From an uncultured Eubacteriales bacterium (GTDB lineage Bacteria; Bacillota; Clostridia; Peptostreptococcales; Anaerovoracaceae), in the NCBI GenBank assembly GCA_902773835.1, contig CACYFZ010000009.1, positions 36,575 through 100,574 on the forward strand: a DNA stretch of 64,000 bases, given 5' to 3'. This document shows positions 1 to 9,237 of the stretch, in pieces. Below the pieces are notes generated by a model. That model ran no database searches. It was not told the DNA's origin and worked only from the letters and a program-made list of their open reading frames with translations. The first letter of the stretch is position 1; every line of letters begins with the position of its first letter. The translations under genes were made by a program, and so were the position numbers.

Positions 1-415
1 GAGCTTTTGTCTTAGCGCTCTTACCCATCTGGCTCATGAGGAAAGGTGCTGCGATAGCCATAATCTTCATGATTTTCTTGGCATCAAGTCCGCTCTTCTT
101 CTGAGCCTTAGCAGCTACTTCCTCTGTCTGGTTTCCGAGAAGATGCTTTACAATCTTAGCGCCGTCTTCAGTGTCTACATTTTTCAGGAACCTTGTGAAG
201 TCGCTTGTATCATCATTGCTGTGGTCATTCAGAGCCTGAAGGAATCCCTGCTGAGTCTCCTTGTTTGTAGCCTGTCCCTGCATGCCTTTGATAAGCATTG
301 GCAGAACTTCTTCGATAGCAGACGTAGCTTCTTGCTCGTTTACGCCGAGAAGCTGTCCCATCTGTCCGAGATTTCCGCTGTTAAGCATCATTTTCATTAC
401 ATCATTCATATCCAT
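1..415 (-). CDS. DUF937 domain protein (3' end outside window)
   Basis: Read from ATG at 415 leftwards the frame stays open to the window edge, so only about 138 N-terminal residues are present. The product begins MDMNDVMKMMLNSGNLGQMG and has the Gln/Gly/Met-rich helical pattern of DUF937 (YidB-like) proteins, with repeated LGQMGQLLG- and FLMSQMG-type segments. No catalytic motif is visible and the molecular role of the family is not settled. The start is fixed by an AAGGAGG ribosome site 9 nt upstream and by a well-formed promoter and structured leader (416-516). No signal peptide or membrane segment is seen in the available part. Family assignment is by sequence character only. Confidence 0.75.
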   Translation of the reverse strand, partial: MDMNDVMKMMLNSGNLGQMGQLLGVNEQEATSAIEEVLPMLIKGMQGQATNKETQQGFLQALNDHSNDDTSDFTRFLKNVDTEDGAKIVKHLLGNQTEEVAAKAQKKSGLDAKKIMKIMAIAAPFLMSQMGKSAKTKA

Positions 416-516
416 AGTTTGCTTCCTCCTTGTGAGTTGAACGCGAGTCTGCGTTCTCCCCCACAGACTCTAAACCATACGCATAAATTTTAACTTTTTA
501 CGGCATAAAATGTCAA
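416..516 (-). promoter_or_regulatory. Promoter and structured leader of the DUF937 gene
   Basis: On the minus strand there is a -35 TTGACA (511-516), an 18-nt spacer and a -10 TAAAAT (487-492), so transcription should start near 480. The leader of about 65 nt can form two mutually exclusive hairpins: GAGTCTG/CAGACTC (445-451 with 464-470) and GAACGC/GCGTTC (439-444 with 451-456), the second lying just before the ribosome site. The competing design suggests translational control; this is inference. Confidence 0.55.
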
Positions 517-543
517 CTAAAGCCTTTGTTTTCAAGCTCTTTC

Positions 544-999
544 TTACTTAACTGCAACCCCGTATTCACGTGCCATAATCTTGGCAAATGAGCGTATGCA
601 TTCGTGAACGATGCCGGTGCAGTGAGTCTTGCGCTCGGGCTGCCCGAACTCGAAGTCTTTGATAAGTTCCGGGCAGAGGCTGCTGCCGTAAGCAGCGGCC
701 AAGTCTTCGTTCAGCTCCCTGACCAGGGCGATGCATTTCTCGTATGCGGGATCGCCTTTTATCGTGCGGCCGAAGACTTTTCCGAGCGCCATCGTGGCGC
801 CCGCAACAGCTCCGCAGACATTTCCTCCGTCTCCGAAGCCATACGGGAATCCCGTGGACATAGCTATGGCTTCTTCTCCTATCCCGAGCCCGTAGTGCCT
901 GTTGAGCACATCCAGCACGGATTCCGAGCACATAAAGCCCGTAGTAAAATTCTCCGTCGCATCATCCAGCATCTTCTGAAGGTTTACTTCCTTTACCAT
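544..999 (-). CDS. C_GCAxxG_C_C family redox-type protein
   Basis: A 151-residue soluble protein beginning MVKEVNLQKMLDDATENF. It shows the family's Cys pattern: FMCSES near residue 23, NVCGAVAGATMALG near residue 60, then LCPELI and THCTGIVHECI towards the C terminus. These proteins are presumed redox or metal-binding; no reaction is established. An in-frame start 39 nt further upstream exists, but it lies inside prmA, whereas ATG at 999 has AAGGAGG eight bases before it. That ribosome site overlaps the end of prmA (stop at 1001-1003), so the gene is probably co-transcribed and translationally coupled with prmA. Confidence 0.8.
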   Translation of the reverse strand: MVKEVNLQKMLDDATENFTTGFMCSESVLDVLNRHYGLGIGEEAIAMSTGFPYGFGDGGNVCGAVAGATMALGKVFGRTIKGDPAYEKCIALVRELNEDLAAAYGSSLCPELIKDFEFGQPERKTHCTGIVHECIRSFAKIMAREYGVAVK

Positions 1000-1000
1000 A

Positions 1001-1987
1001 CTACTTCCTCCTTGCTGCGATGGCACACCACTCGCCATCGTGAAGCACTTCCTCTATCTCAAACCCGGCCTCTTTTACGGCCTCACTCACTACTTCTTCT
1101 TTAATATCCAAAATGCCTGAGCTTATAAAAATACCGCCCGGTCTAAGCTCTGCAGCCGCGGCCGGCGTCAGCCTGATAACGAGATCCGCCATAAGATTGG
1201 CCACGATTATATCCGCATCGTAGTCGACTCCTTCCATCAGGTCTCCTACGCGCACTTCAATACGAGATGACAATCCGTTTCTTTCGATATTATCAGCAGC
1301 TATCCTTACGGCATCCTCATCGATATCTATTCCCAGGCAGTCATGTGCGCCGAGCTTCATTGCGGCTATTGCCAGTATGCCTGTTCCCGTTCCTACATCA
1401 AGAACCCTTGCCCCGGTATCCGATGAGTCTCTTGCAGCTTCTACAGGCTTAATCTTCTTTTCAAGAGCCTTGATGCACAGCGAAGTAGTCTCATGAAGTC
1501 CCGAGCCGAAAGCCATGCCCGGATCCATTTCTATGACCAAATCGGTCGATTCAAGAACACAATCTTCCCAGCTCGGCTTCACGACTATGTTCTCCCCGAT
1601 GCGCGTCGGCTTAAAATGTTCCTGCCATTTGTACAGCCACTCGCTGTCGTCTCCGGTCATGCCGAGTGTCCAAGCGATACAATTCCCGTCTTTCTTCACG
1701 GCATCGGAATCTTTGAAATCCTGCAGCACTCTCTCGGCCCTCTCAGCCTCCGCGCGCCCCTCTTCATCGTTTGAAAAATACAAAGTAACAGTCGGAGTTT
1801 GCCCTTCTGCTGCCGCCAATTCTTCATTTATATAATCATACTTGTACCACTCAGGGTGCTCCGCTATCTCCGCAAAGTCCGCAGGGTCGTCAATCATCAG
1901 CGACTCAAATCCCGCATCCGCCAGCACATCTACCGCATCGTCCAGAATATCCTTATTCAGTTCTATCTTTAATTCCAAATATTTCAT
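1001..1987 (-). CDS. prmA: Ribosomal protein L11 methyltransferase
   Basis: PrmA methylates ribosomal protein L11 using S-adenosylmethionine. The 328-residue product has the family start MKYLELKIELNKD, an N-terminal substrate-recognition domain, the SAM motif VLDVGTGTGILAIAA near residue 195, and the IIVANLMADLV version of the NxxA catalytic region near residue 262. An upstream extension of 13 residues is possible, but the family N terminus matches ATG 1987. No Shine-Dalgarno sequence precedes this ATG; a TATACT box lies only nine bases upstream, so the mRNA could be leaderless. It overlaps the ribosome site of the C_GCAxxG gene. Confidence 0.9.
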   Translation of the reverse strand: MKYLELKIELNKDILDDAVDVLADAGFESLMIDDPADFAEIAEHPEWYKYDYINEELAAAEGQTPTVTLYFSNDEEGRAEAERAERVLQDFKDSDAVKKDGNCIAWTLGMTGDDSEWLYKWQEHFKPTRIGENIVVKPSWEDCVLESTDLVIEMDPGMAFGSGLHETTSLCIKALEKKIKPVEAARDSSDTGARVLDVGTGTGILAIAAMKLGAHDCLGIDIDEDAVRIAADNIERNGLSSRIEVRVGDLMEGVDYDADIIVANLMADLVIRLTPAAAAELRPGGIFISSGILDIKEEVVSEAVKEAGFEIEEVLHDGEWCAIAARRK

Positions 1988-2048
1988 ACTGTGATTAGTA
2001 TAGTATAATCGTATCAATAAAACCATTCACAAAAATTCGGAGGACGGA

Positions 2049-2195
2049 ATGGAAGGAAAAAAGAAAAGAGTTGCACAGGTATTAATCTTCACAGCGGCTG
2101 TCTGCATGATTGCATTCGGCGTATACCGAGGAGAAGTCAGTACGGTTTTTACCAAGGCTGTTAATGTCTGCCTTGAGTGCATAGGTCTCGGATAG
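2049..2195 (+). CDS. CD1871A-type small CXXC membrane protein
   Basis: A 48-codon gene. ATG 2049 follows a GGAGGACGGA ribosome site. The peptide starts with a basic segment (MEGKKKRVAQ), has one hydrophobic helix (VLIFTAAVCMIAFGVY), the conserved YRGEV-VF-KAVN region and ends CLECIGLG, giving a CxxC at the C terminus. This matches the clostridial small-protein family named after C. difficile CD1871A, whose role is unknown. It ends 21 nt before the start of a 4Fe-4S membrane protein, and this pairing suggests a joint membrane electron-transfer unit (inference). The upstream region is shared with divergent prmA. Confidence 0.8.
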   Translation: MEGKKKRVAQVLIFTAAVCMIAFGVYRGEVSTVFTKAVNVCLECIGLG

Positions 2196-2216
2196 ACCGA
2201 AAGGAATCACGCGAAT

Positions 2217-3047
2217 ATGAAACTTTCACATGAAGTAAAACGAAAGATAATACAAATAGCCGCATTCGGATTTTCCAACTCCTATCTCGGAAACCTCGCT
2301 TCCGGCAGACTCTATCAGGGCAAGTGGAAGAACTTCTGCAACCCGGGTATGAATTGTTATTCCTGCCCTGCGGCCCGCTTCGCATGTCCTATAGGCGCCA
2401 TGGAGGCCGTCAGCACCAAACCCGGCTCTGCCGTAGGTTTTTATGCCCTCGGCTTCGTTCTGGCCATCGGAGTAATCTTCGGGCGTGCCATCTGCGGATT
2501 TGTCTGCCCATTCGGATTGATTCAGGAACTCCTGTATAAAATCTCGTCAGTAAAAAAGCGCATATATAAGCCTCTGACATATATTAAATATGCGCTTCTC
2601 GTCATATTCGTATTCCTGATGCCTGCTCTCGTAGTAAACAAATACGGAATAGGTGCGCCCTCATTCTGCAAATATATCTGTCCGGTCGGCACCATTGAAG
2701 GCGGAATCCCGCTCCTTCTGACCATACCTAGCCTGAGAACTATGCTTGGCAAGTTATTTACAGTAAAAGCCGCCATCTTAGTAGGGACGATTATCTCTTG
2801 CGTAATCTGCAACAGGTTCTTCTGTAAAGTCATGTGTCCGCTCGGAGCCCTCTACGGCCTGCTTAATAAGATTAGCATATACAGCATGAAGCACGATGCC
2901 GAGAAGTGCATCTCCTGCGGGAAGTGCAGTGATGTCTGTCCTATGGATACAGACCCGGTCACCAAACCTAACTCTCCTGAGTGCATCAGATGCGGCCGCT
3001 GCGTTCACGCTTGCCCGACCTGCGCCCTCAGACAAGATTTCAAATAG
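2217..3047 (+). CDS. NapH-like 4Fe-4S polyferredoxin membrane protein
   Basis: 276 residues with hydrophobic helices interleaved with cysteine motifs. CNPGMNCYSCPAARFACPIG occurs near residue 41 and GRAICGFVCPFG near residue 90. CKYICPVG and CKVMCPLG follow, and the C terminus has two classical ferredoxin clusters, CISCGKCSDVCP and CIRCGRCVHACP. This is the NapH/quinol-dehydrogenase-like ferredoxin architecture, expected to pass electrons at the cytoplasmic membrane. The partner redox enzyme is not in the window. It follows the CD1871A-type gene closely and ends at a bidirectional terminator. Confidence 0.85.
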   Translation: MKLSHEVKRKIIQIAAFGFSNSYLGNLASGRLYQGKWKNFCNPGMNCYSCPAARFACPIGAMEAVSTKPGSAVGFYALGFVLAIGVIFGRAICGFVCPFGLIQELLYKISSVKKRIYKPLTYIKYALLVIFVFLMPALVVNKYGIGAPSFCKYICPVGTIEGGIPLLLTIPSLRTMLGKLFTVKAAILVGTIISCVICNRFFCKVMCPLGALYGLLNKISIYSMKHDAEKCISCGKCSDVCPMDTDPVTKPNSPECIRCGRCVHACPTCALRQDFK

Positions 3048-3050
3048 CAG

Positions 3051-3079
3051 AAAAGCCTGCGGAGCTGTCCGCAGGCTTT
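3051..3079. terminator. Bidirectional terminator between polyferredoxin gene and tyrS
   Basis: A 9-bp perfect stem GCCTGCGGA / TCCGCAGGC (3055-3076) with a GCTG loop, flanked by AAAA on the left and TTT on the right. It lies between two convergent genes and can serve both strands, although the T-tracts are short. Confidence 0.7.
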
Positions 3080-3094
3080 CACATTGTGTCTTCG

Positions 3095-4429
3095 TTATTT
3101 CATAACTATCTTCATAAACTTCTTCTTACCCTTTTGGAGTACCATCTCTCCGTCTTCGAAGTCCTTCTCTGATACGGAGTACCTCTTGTCTGTTATCTGG
3201 TCTCCGTTGATTCTGGCACCGCCGCCTTGGATGGTTCTGTATGCCTCGGAAGTGGATGGCTCGAGTCCGACTTCCTTAAGGAGTGCCGCCAGGCCCATAC
3301 CTTCTCCTGCGAACACAGAAGCTTCCATCTCTGTAGTAGGCATATCCTTGGACACTCCGCCGCCTGCGAATACCTCGCGGCTGGCATCGAGAGCTTTCTG
3401 TGCCTTTTCCCCACCGTGAACCAGCTTAGTAACTTCGTAAGCGAGGATTTCCTTAGCTTTATTGATCTCAGCTCCTTCGAGAGCCGAAAGTCTGTTAACT
3501 TCTTCCATAGGAAGGAAGGTCAGCATGCGAAGGCAGGTATTTACATCTGCATCGTCTACGTTTCTCCAGTACTGGAAGAAATCATATACAGGAGTTCTTC
3601 TCTCATCCAGCCAAAGAGCTCCTCCTACAGTCTTACCCATCTTCTCTCCGTCGCTCTTAAGAAGAAGAGAAACCGTAAGTCCGAACACTTCGTCTCCCAT
3701 CAGCTTTCTTGTGAGCTCAACTCCGCCGATGATATTAGACCACTGGTCGTTTCCGCCCAGCTGAGCCATGAGGCCGAAGTCTCTGTGCATTACATAGAAA
3801 TCGTAGCTCTGGAGCAGCATGTATGAGAACTCGAAGAAGGTGAGACCGGTGTCTCTCTCCATACGAGTCTTGAAGCAGTCTGCTCTGAGCATTGTGTTTA
3901 CGTTAAACTGTGAGCCGATGAATCTGGCAAACTCAGTAAACTTGGCAGGTCTTATCCATTCCGCGTTGTTTACCGAAACTGCGTAACCCGGCTTAGGCTC
4001 ACGGTTTTGGTGACCCGGAGTATATACGCCTTCGTTGCCTTCATACTTCCACTCATCGTCGAAGTCGATATATTTATCGAAGAGTTTCTTGAACTGTCTG
4101 CAGTTCTCATCGATGGTGTCTATCGTCATTACCTGACGCATATCTGCCTTGCCTGAAGGATCTCCAACCTCTCCGGTTCCGCCGCCAAGCAGGAATACCG
4201 GTGTGTGTCCGTACTTCTGCATGTACATCATGGTAATCATCGGAATGAAGTGTCCGATGTGCAGGCAGTCTGCCGTCGGATCGAATCCGATATAGAATTT
4301 GATTTTCTCTTTTCCGAGCAATTCTCTGAATCCTTCCGGATTTGTGCACTGCGCGAGGAGACCTCTTTCCTCGAGGACGTCATATACGTTTGTATGCTTA
4401 CTGACATTGTCAGGTATTAAGTTTTTCAT
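3095..4429 (-). CDS. tyrS: Tyrosine--tRNA ligase
   Basis: TyrRS charges tRNA-Tyr. The 444-residue product carries the class I signature CLHIGHFIPM (HIGH motif, about residue 55), the KMSKS equivalent GEKMGKTVGG (about 235) and a C-terminal S4-like RNA-binding domain ending KKKFMKIVMK, all normal for the TyrS1 type. ATG 4429 was preferred over an in-frame start 39 nt upstream because AAGGAG lies eight bases before it and the N terminus MKNLIPDN matches the family. The gene is monocistronic between two terminators. Its leader is only about 25 nt, so it has no T-box, which many Firmicutes tyrS genes have. Confidence 0.95.
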   Translation of the reverse strand: MKNLIPDNVSKHTNVYDVLEERGLLAQCTNPEGFRELLGKEKIKFYIGFDPTADCLHIGHFIPMITMMYMQKYGHTPVFLLGGGTGEVGDPSGKADMRQVMTIDTIDENCRQFKKLFDKYIDFDDEWKYEGNEGVYTPGHQNREPKPGYAVSVNNAEWIRPAKFTEFARFIGSQFNVNTMLRADCFKTRMERDTGLTFFEFSYMLLQSYDFYVMHRDFGLMAQLGGNDQWSNIIGGVELTRKLMGDEVFGLTVSLLLKSDGEKMGKTVGGALWLDERRTPVYDFFQYWRNVDDADVNTCLRMLTFLPMEEVNRLSALEGAEINKAKEILAYEVTKLVHGGEKAQKALDASREVFAGGGVSKDMPTTEMEASVFAGEGMGLAALLKEVGLEPSTSEAYRTIQGGGARINGDQITDKRYSVSEKDFEDGEMVLQKGKKKFMKIVMK

Positions 4430-4458
4430 GTTCTTTCTCCTTGTCTGAAACTCCTCAA

Positions 4459-4487
4459 AATATAACATTTTAAGCAGATAATTTCAA
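4459..4487 (-). promoter_or_regulatory. tyrS promoter
   Basis: A -35 TTGAAA (4482-4487) and -10 TATATT (4459-4464) on the minus strand, separated by exactly 17 nt, about 30 nt upstream of the tyrS start. Confidence 0.65.
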
Positions 4488-4503
4488 TCTGAGCTGATAT
4501 CGT

Positions 4504-4538
4504 AAAAAAATGTGAGAGGGCACATTATGTACCCTCTC
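4504..4538 (-). terminator. Terminator of the 1554-residue adhesin gene
   Basis: On the minus strand GAGAGGG and CCCTCTC form a 7-bp stem (4514-4538), extended by inner pairs, followed by ACA and a run of seven T. It is placed 35 nt after the adhesin stop codon and just before the tyrS promoter. Confidence 0.85.
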
Positions 4539-4572
4539 ATCATATTAGTGTTTCTTGCAAGATAGCATTTTA

Positions 4573-7500
4573 CTATCTGTCTGTCTTTCTTCTGCGTCTC
4601 AGAACCAGGAGTCCTGCTGCAGAGAGTACTGCGAACGATCCGTAGAGGTATGGCAACGAAGCATCTCCTGTCTTTGTTCCCTTACTCTTGCTCTTTCCTG
4701 AGCCGGAAGCTGCTGTTTCCTCATCTGCTACTTCTTCCCAGACCGCCTCGTATCTGACGTTTACGAGATTGCCCTCTTCGTCGTACTCTTCGAACCTGTT
4801 CCACTTAACGAATCTGTAGCCATCTCTCTTAGGGTCCTTCGGTGGATCCGGCTCCGTATTCTCGTCGAGGAACGGTGTGGTCTTCATAATCGTGCGTCCT
4901 GTAGCAGGATCCACGTATGTTACCGTCGGCAGTTTCTTATATACCGGAGTAAACTCTACGTTACCGATTACCTCAATGCTCTTCGGATCATCGGTCTCGC
5001 CTTCTTCAATTACGTTTCCGTCCTTATCCTTGATGACATACTTGTATGTACCGGTGAATTTGTATCCCTTATCCGGTTTAACTTTGTTGCCACCTTTAAC
5101 CTTGTCTCCGTACGGAACGCCCTTCTGGTTACCCTTGCCGTCGCTCTTACCGTGGTCGCCGTCAAAGTAAGTTACTGTATAGTAGTCCTTCTTGTAGACG
5201 ATTTTGTCGACTATGTCATCGTCGTTAGGATCTACAGTCTCTCCCTTGCTCTGCTTCTTGTCAGGAGAGTATCCGAGAACATCCGGTGCATCCCAGTCAT
5301 CGAAGGTCTGCTCTTCCCATGTATCCCAAGTTATTTCGCCTGTATCAGGATCAACTTTGCCTTCTCTCTCGAAGACAAGTTCCATCTCTGTAACTATCGG
5401 ATTTCCGTCCTTTCCGAGCACCGGACTTCCGTCCTCATACTCATGAGTTATGGTCTTTTTCACAGTCTTCTTTTCAGTGTTTTCAACGCAGCTCGGAGTA
5501 TATAATCCATCTGCTGTAGAGCCGTCTTCACATGTAGCTAATACCTTGGCCGGCGTAGGTGTTCCTACGAAGTCAGGGTCCGGCGTGAAAGTGACTTCGC
5601 CTGTAGCCTCGTCTATTGTATAGGTTCCCACAGGGTTGCCGTCACTGTCGTAGGCTGTAAGCTTATCCTTAGGATTGCCCTCATCGTCGACAAGCTCGAA
5701 CTTCTCAAACGGAGATGATCCTTCCTTAAACGGAGGTGTTCCGCTCTGCGGCTCTCCCTTAGGGCCGAAGGTCTTCTTCTCTCCGCCCTCAGGTGGTTTG
5801 CTGTATACAACCGTAACGTCCTTAACCTGGTCACGGTCCTCGTAAGTCAGATCAGGGAAACCTGTTACCACGTCACTTGATGGTTTCCACGTTCCGTCTC
5901 TCTTTGTATCCGGAGGACTTACAACATCGGTAATTCCGTTGTCGGTAATCTTCCATGGGCCCCATTCGATTTCTCCTGTCTTAGGATCTACGCTGATAGC
6001 TTCGCGGGTGAATTTCGCTTCCTGAACTACGTCTACGGCAACTTCTTCACCATCATCGACATAGATATAGTGAATGGTGCGCTTAACCGTATCCGTCTCA
6101 CCACTATCAAGAACATGTGGCTTGTACTCAGCATCGACTGATTTACCAAGCGCATCTGTGCCACGCAGCTTAGCCGGTACCGGATCTCCTACGAAATCTG
6201 CATTAGGCGTGAATGTTACACTACCGTCTTCATTAAGCGTATAAGTACCTATTACATTGCCATCAGCATCTTTGGCATCTATCGTTGTCGAATCAGTCGG
6301 ATTTCCGTCTTCATCGAGGAACTGCACCTTCTCTATTTCCGCAGTGCCTCCTTCGAAGCTTGGTCTACCCTTCTGAGGCTGTCCCTTCAGACCCCAGGTT
6401 TCATCATCCTTAGGAGTAGGTGGTTTATATTCATTCTTTATCTCACCGCCCCAGGCAAAATCATCTTCGGTATTGAAAACTGACATGTATGCCTGGTCTT
6501 CTTCAGCCTTTTCAGGGATTGCACTCTTAGCAGCTTCATAGTCCTTGGTGGCTGCTTGTGCCCAATTGGAAAGATCTCCATCGCTTCCTTCCATATAGAC
6601 TTCATTACGGCCTTCCGCTTCGGAAATCTTACCGGCTGCTTCAGCATCATCGTTGCTGTACGACTCTTCAAAGCCTTTCGGAACCGTTTCTGTCACGAAC
6701 CAGTAGATGCGCTCTACGTGATCAACATTGTGCGCATCAGGTTCGACTTCTACAGCGAGAGCAGGCCACTCAGCACCCTCATAACCCTCAGACGGATAAG
6801 AGACATTCCAAACCTTGTTGCCTTCAGAGTCAGTTTCTTCTGTTACATGGGCTTCGGAGGTGCTTTCGGCATCGTCCTTGGCAAGCGTAAATGTTACAGG
6901 ATCACCCTTCTGTACAAAACTTTTAGTTTCTTCATCATATATGTACGGCGTCGCAGTCATTTCAAGATCTTGCGTTTTAACAACATTATCCAAGCCTACC
7001 CAGACTTTATGGAAGTTGAAATCTGTTGCAAAGTCTACGTGCACATGGCGCGGATCCTGCACGTCGGTTAAGATTACGTCATAGGTGCCGTCTCCATTAT
7101 CTTCAATCTTGAGCTTCTTTTCTGTATCCTCATATATGCCATCTGTAAACTCCAAATCCGCAATGTTGTAAACTACAGGATCGGAAAGGCCTGCGCCACC
7201 TACTCGGATGGTTTGAACTCGGTATCCGTCTTCCGGAACTGCAGTAACCGTGGCGTCAGCGCCCCTTCCCATTGTGACAACGCCTTCGTCACGAGCGGTT
7301 TCGCAGTTCTCAGTTGATATATCATACGTCTCAATATACGCACCTCCACCCGTACCATGAGTAGGCTCTACATATGTGAAGAGAGTACTATCAAAGAGTG
7401 TAGTGAAGAGGTTAGCCCCTGTTCCTCTGGATCCCGACCACTGAATCGAGCTCTTCTTTGCATCCAGAAGAACTGCGAAACCACTGTCGAAACTCAGATC

Positions 7501-9237
7501 ATCATCGTTTCGAGCGGCCTTCCAGTAATAGTTACCAATCCCCTCCCAGGCCATTTCCGGCTTGATATCCGTCCAGCTTGTAACACCCTCGGGAAGCTCG
7601 CCTGCTTTATTCAGCATGGCATAGAGTTGCTTCCTCACATCGTTGTTTGCATGAGTAGCAGTCTTATGATTAAGAATTTTATTATAATTACCGAGTTCAG
7701 GATCATATTTATTGACAATAATATTGTTACCTGCAGTCAATCCATCGCCCTGGTATGTGAGCAATTGTCCAGTCCTACCGTAGATCGCATCATTAAAGGT
7801 TCCATTTGCATCCCTCATGTTCGCAAGGAAGGGAGAAGCAAAGCGGACGCCATTAGCGAACTTGCCGTTTCCTTCTTTGGTTATCGTAAGCGCTCTTTCC
7901 AGAGGCTCTTCTCCGGGGCCTACCGGTAACCATCCCTCATCGCGGGTGATTGCATCCTGGTGATTATAGTTCGGCACCAATGCATAAGACTGGGAGCCGC
8001 TGACGATCTTCATGCCCTCACTGAACTCATCGCCCAAGGTGCGTCCCCAGACATTCTGAACACTCTCAAAGTCCATATCGTGAGCCGCGTAGGCAATGGT
8101 TCCGTTTACGGGATTGCCTGCTGCATCAGTGACCTCGATATCAAGGTCAAGCAGATTTCCCATTGCGTTACGAATGTACTTGTCGTTACTATCCCAACCA
8201 TTCTCATCATACGGAATAACATCCGTATCGACGTTCGGATCAGCGCTCGGAATCTTATTATCCGTTCCAGTAGGCAGGTTACTATTTATTTCAGTCAAGC
8301 GCGTCGCTGCTTCTGCTTTAGTCATGACCACTGAGTGTTGTTGATTCAGCGGAAACCCCTCAGCGTCTTGGAAGCCATTGCCCGTATCATTCCCGAGCTG
8401 GTTTTCCTTTTGAATGATCATGATCGCTTTGGTATAGGAATAATCCGCTTTTATTTCCGGAGTATCCGAAGTGGCCGCAATGACCGGAGTGAATGGATTA
8501 GCTTCATTTACCGTGACCGGTGTTTCGATCTGGACCTTGGTCATGGTCAGCACCAGGTTTCCTTTGGTGCCGTCCGGAAGAGTCACTGCATTGAGGTATG
8601 TGATACGGTACAGATAAGGCGCCCCGCCCTTAGGTTCAATGACATTGGTATAACCGTCGTCATCTGTCTCATCAGTAATCTTCTCATGATAGCTCTGCAG
8701 GGGACCCACATAGAATATACCCCTTACAGGATCTTTAACGCCGTCTTTCAGTTTAAGCGGTTTTGGGGTATCCAGTTTCATGGGGTCATTTGTAGATGTA
8801 TGACCCTCTTTGTCTCGGAGTTGGTCTTCTCCTATGGTTACCCACTGGAAACGGTCGTCCTTGATATCTATAATGAAATTGGAAGGCGTATTCCAGTTCA
8901 GTTTGCTGACATCAATATAGGTATTGCCGTAGGGAAGAGGCTTGGCAAAGTCTGTCACATCCTGGTCAAGCTCTTTTCCGTCCGACTTTGAGTACGAATT
9001 TCCGCCACTAAATACCGCTCCGTCGACTACTGTTGTATAATCGGTAGGCGGATTACCCTTTACAACATTATCACAGCCCTGTTTCTGGGTTTTGTTCTTT
9101 TCGTTTATGTCCCTGGCGTAAGCTTCCTGTGCACCGCCCAGCCACGGCGTAACGCCGGAAAGAAGCATAGAAAAAGACAGGAGCATAGTAAAGACTATGC
9201 GGCCTATCCGCTCTGAACTACTGTAACCTTTCTTCAT
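4573..9237 (-). CDS. Large cell-wall-anchored adhesin with CshA-type and Mub-like repeats
   Basis: A 1554-residue exported surface protein. Residues 1-41 are a signal peptide ending AYA. A long N-terminal region of unknown fold follows (about 42-730), then a Cna-B-like segment beginning FNFHKVWVGL (about 740-860). Two CshA-type fibril repeats start at about 945 (WGLKGQPQKG) and 1156 (FGPKGEPQSG), each ending in FTPxxDFVG-type strands. Each is followed by a Mub B2/MucBP-like domain. A beta-grasp InlB-B-like segment occupies about 1349-1510. The C terminus is a Lys/Ser-rich spacer, TKTGDASLP, a hydrophobic helix and RRRRK, a sorting signal lacking the usual LP. No sortase gene is in the window. 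The gene is monocistronic with its own promoter and terminator. The ligand is unknown; adhesion is inferred from the domains. Confidence 0.85.
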   Translation of the reverse strand: MKKGYSSSERIGRIVFTMLLSFSMLLSGVTPWLGGAQEAYARDINEKNKTQKQGCDNVVKGNPPTDYTTVVDGAVFSGGNSYSKSDGKELDQDVTDFAKPLPYGNTYIDVSKLNWNTPSNFIIDIKDDRFQWVTIGEDQLRDKEGHTSTNDPMKLDTPKPLKLKDGVKDPVRGIFYVGPLQSYHEKITDETDDDGYTNVIEPKGGAPYLYRITYLNAVTLPDGTKGNLVLTMTKVQIETPVTVNEANPFTPVIAATSDTPEIKADYSYTKAIMIIQKENQLGNDTGNGFQDAEGFPLNQQHSVVMTKAEAATRLTEINSNLPTGTDNKIPSADPNVDTDVIPYDENGWDSNDKYIRNAMGNLLDLDIEVTDAAGNPVNGTIAYAAHDMDFESVQNVWGRTLGDEFSEGMKIVSGSQSYALVPNYNHQDAITRDEGWLPVGPGEEPLERALTITKEGNGKFANGVRFASPFLANMRDANGTFNDAIYGRTGQLLTYQGDGLTAGNNIIVNKYDPELGNYNKILNHKTATHANNDVRKQLYAMLNKAGELPEGVTSWTDIKPEMAWEGIGNYYWKAARNDDDLSFDSGFAVLLDAKKSSIQWSGSRGTGANLFTTLFDSTLFTYVEPTHGTGGGAYIETYDISTENCETARDEGVVTMGRGADATVTAVPEDGYRVQTIRVGGAGLSDPVVYNIADLEFTDGIYEDTEKKLKIEDNGDGTYDVILTDVQDPRHVHVDFATDFNFHKVWVGLDNVVKTQDLEMTATPYIYDEETKSFVQKGDPVTFTLAKDDAESTSEAHVTEETDSEGNKVWNVSYPSEGYEGAEWPALAVEVEPDAHNVDHVERIYWFVTETVPKGFEESYSNDDAEAAGKISEAEGRNEVYMEGSDGDLSNWAQAATKDYEAAKSAIPEKAEEDQAYMSVFNTEDDFAWGGEIKNEYKPPTPKDDETWGLKGQPQKGRPSFEGGTAEIEKVQFLDEDGNPTDSTTIDAKDADGNVIGTYTLNEDGSVTFTPNADFVGDPVPAKLRGTDALGKSVDAEYKPHVLDSGETDTVKRTIHYIYVDDGEEVAVDVVQEAKFTREAISVDPKTGEIEWGPWKITDNGITDVVSPPDTKRDGTWKPSSDVVTGFPDLTYEDRDQVKDVTVVYSKPPEGGEKKTFGPKGEPQSGTPPFKEGSSPFEKFELVDDEGNPKDKLTAYDSDGNPVGTYTIDEATGEVTFTPDPDFVGTPTPAKVLATCEDGSTADGLYTPSCVENTEKKTVKKTITHEYEDGSPVLGKDGNPIVTEMELVFEREGKVDPDTGEITWDTWEEQTFDDWDAPDVLGYSPDKKQSKGETVDPNDDDIVDKIVYKKDYYTVTYFDGDHGKSDGKGNQKGVPYGDKVKGGNKVKPDKGYKFTGTYKYVIKDKDGNVIEEGETDDPKSIEVIGNVEFTPVYKKLPTVTYVDPATGRTIMKTTPFLDENTEPDPPKDPKRDGYRFVKWNRFEEYDEEGNLVNVRYEAVWEEVADEETAASGSGKSKSKGTKTGDASLPYLYGSFAVLSAAGLLVLRRRRKTDR

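Noticed and set aside
2217..2385. Antisense frame at 2161-2385 overlapping the polyferredoxin start
   Set aside because: No ribosome site or domain; it overlaps two genes supported by motifs on the plus strand.
4430..4503. Possible T-box in front of tyrS
   Set aside because: Promoter to start is only about 30 nt; there is no room for specifier and antiterminator elements.
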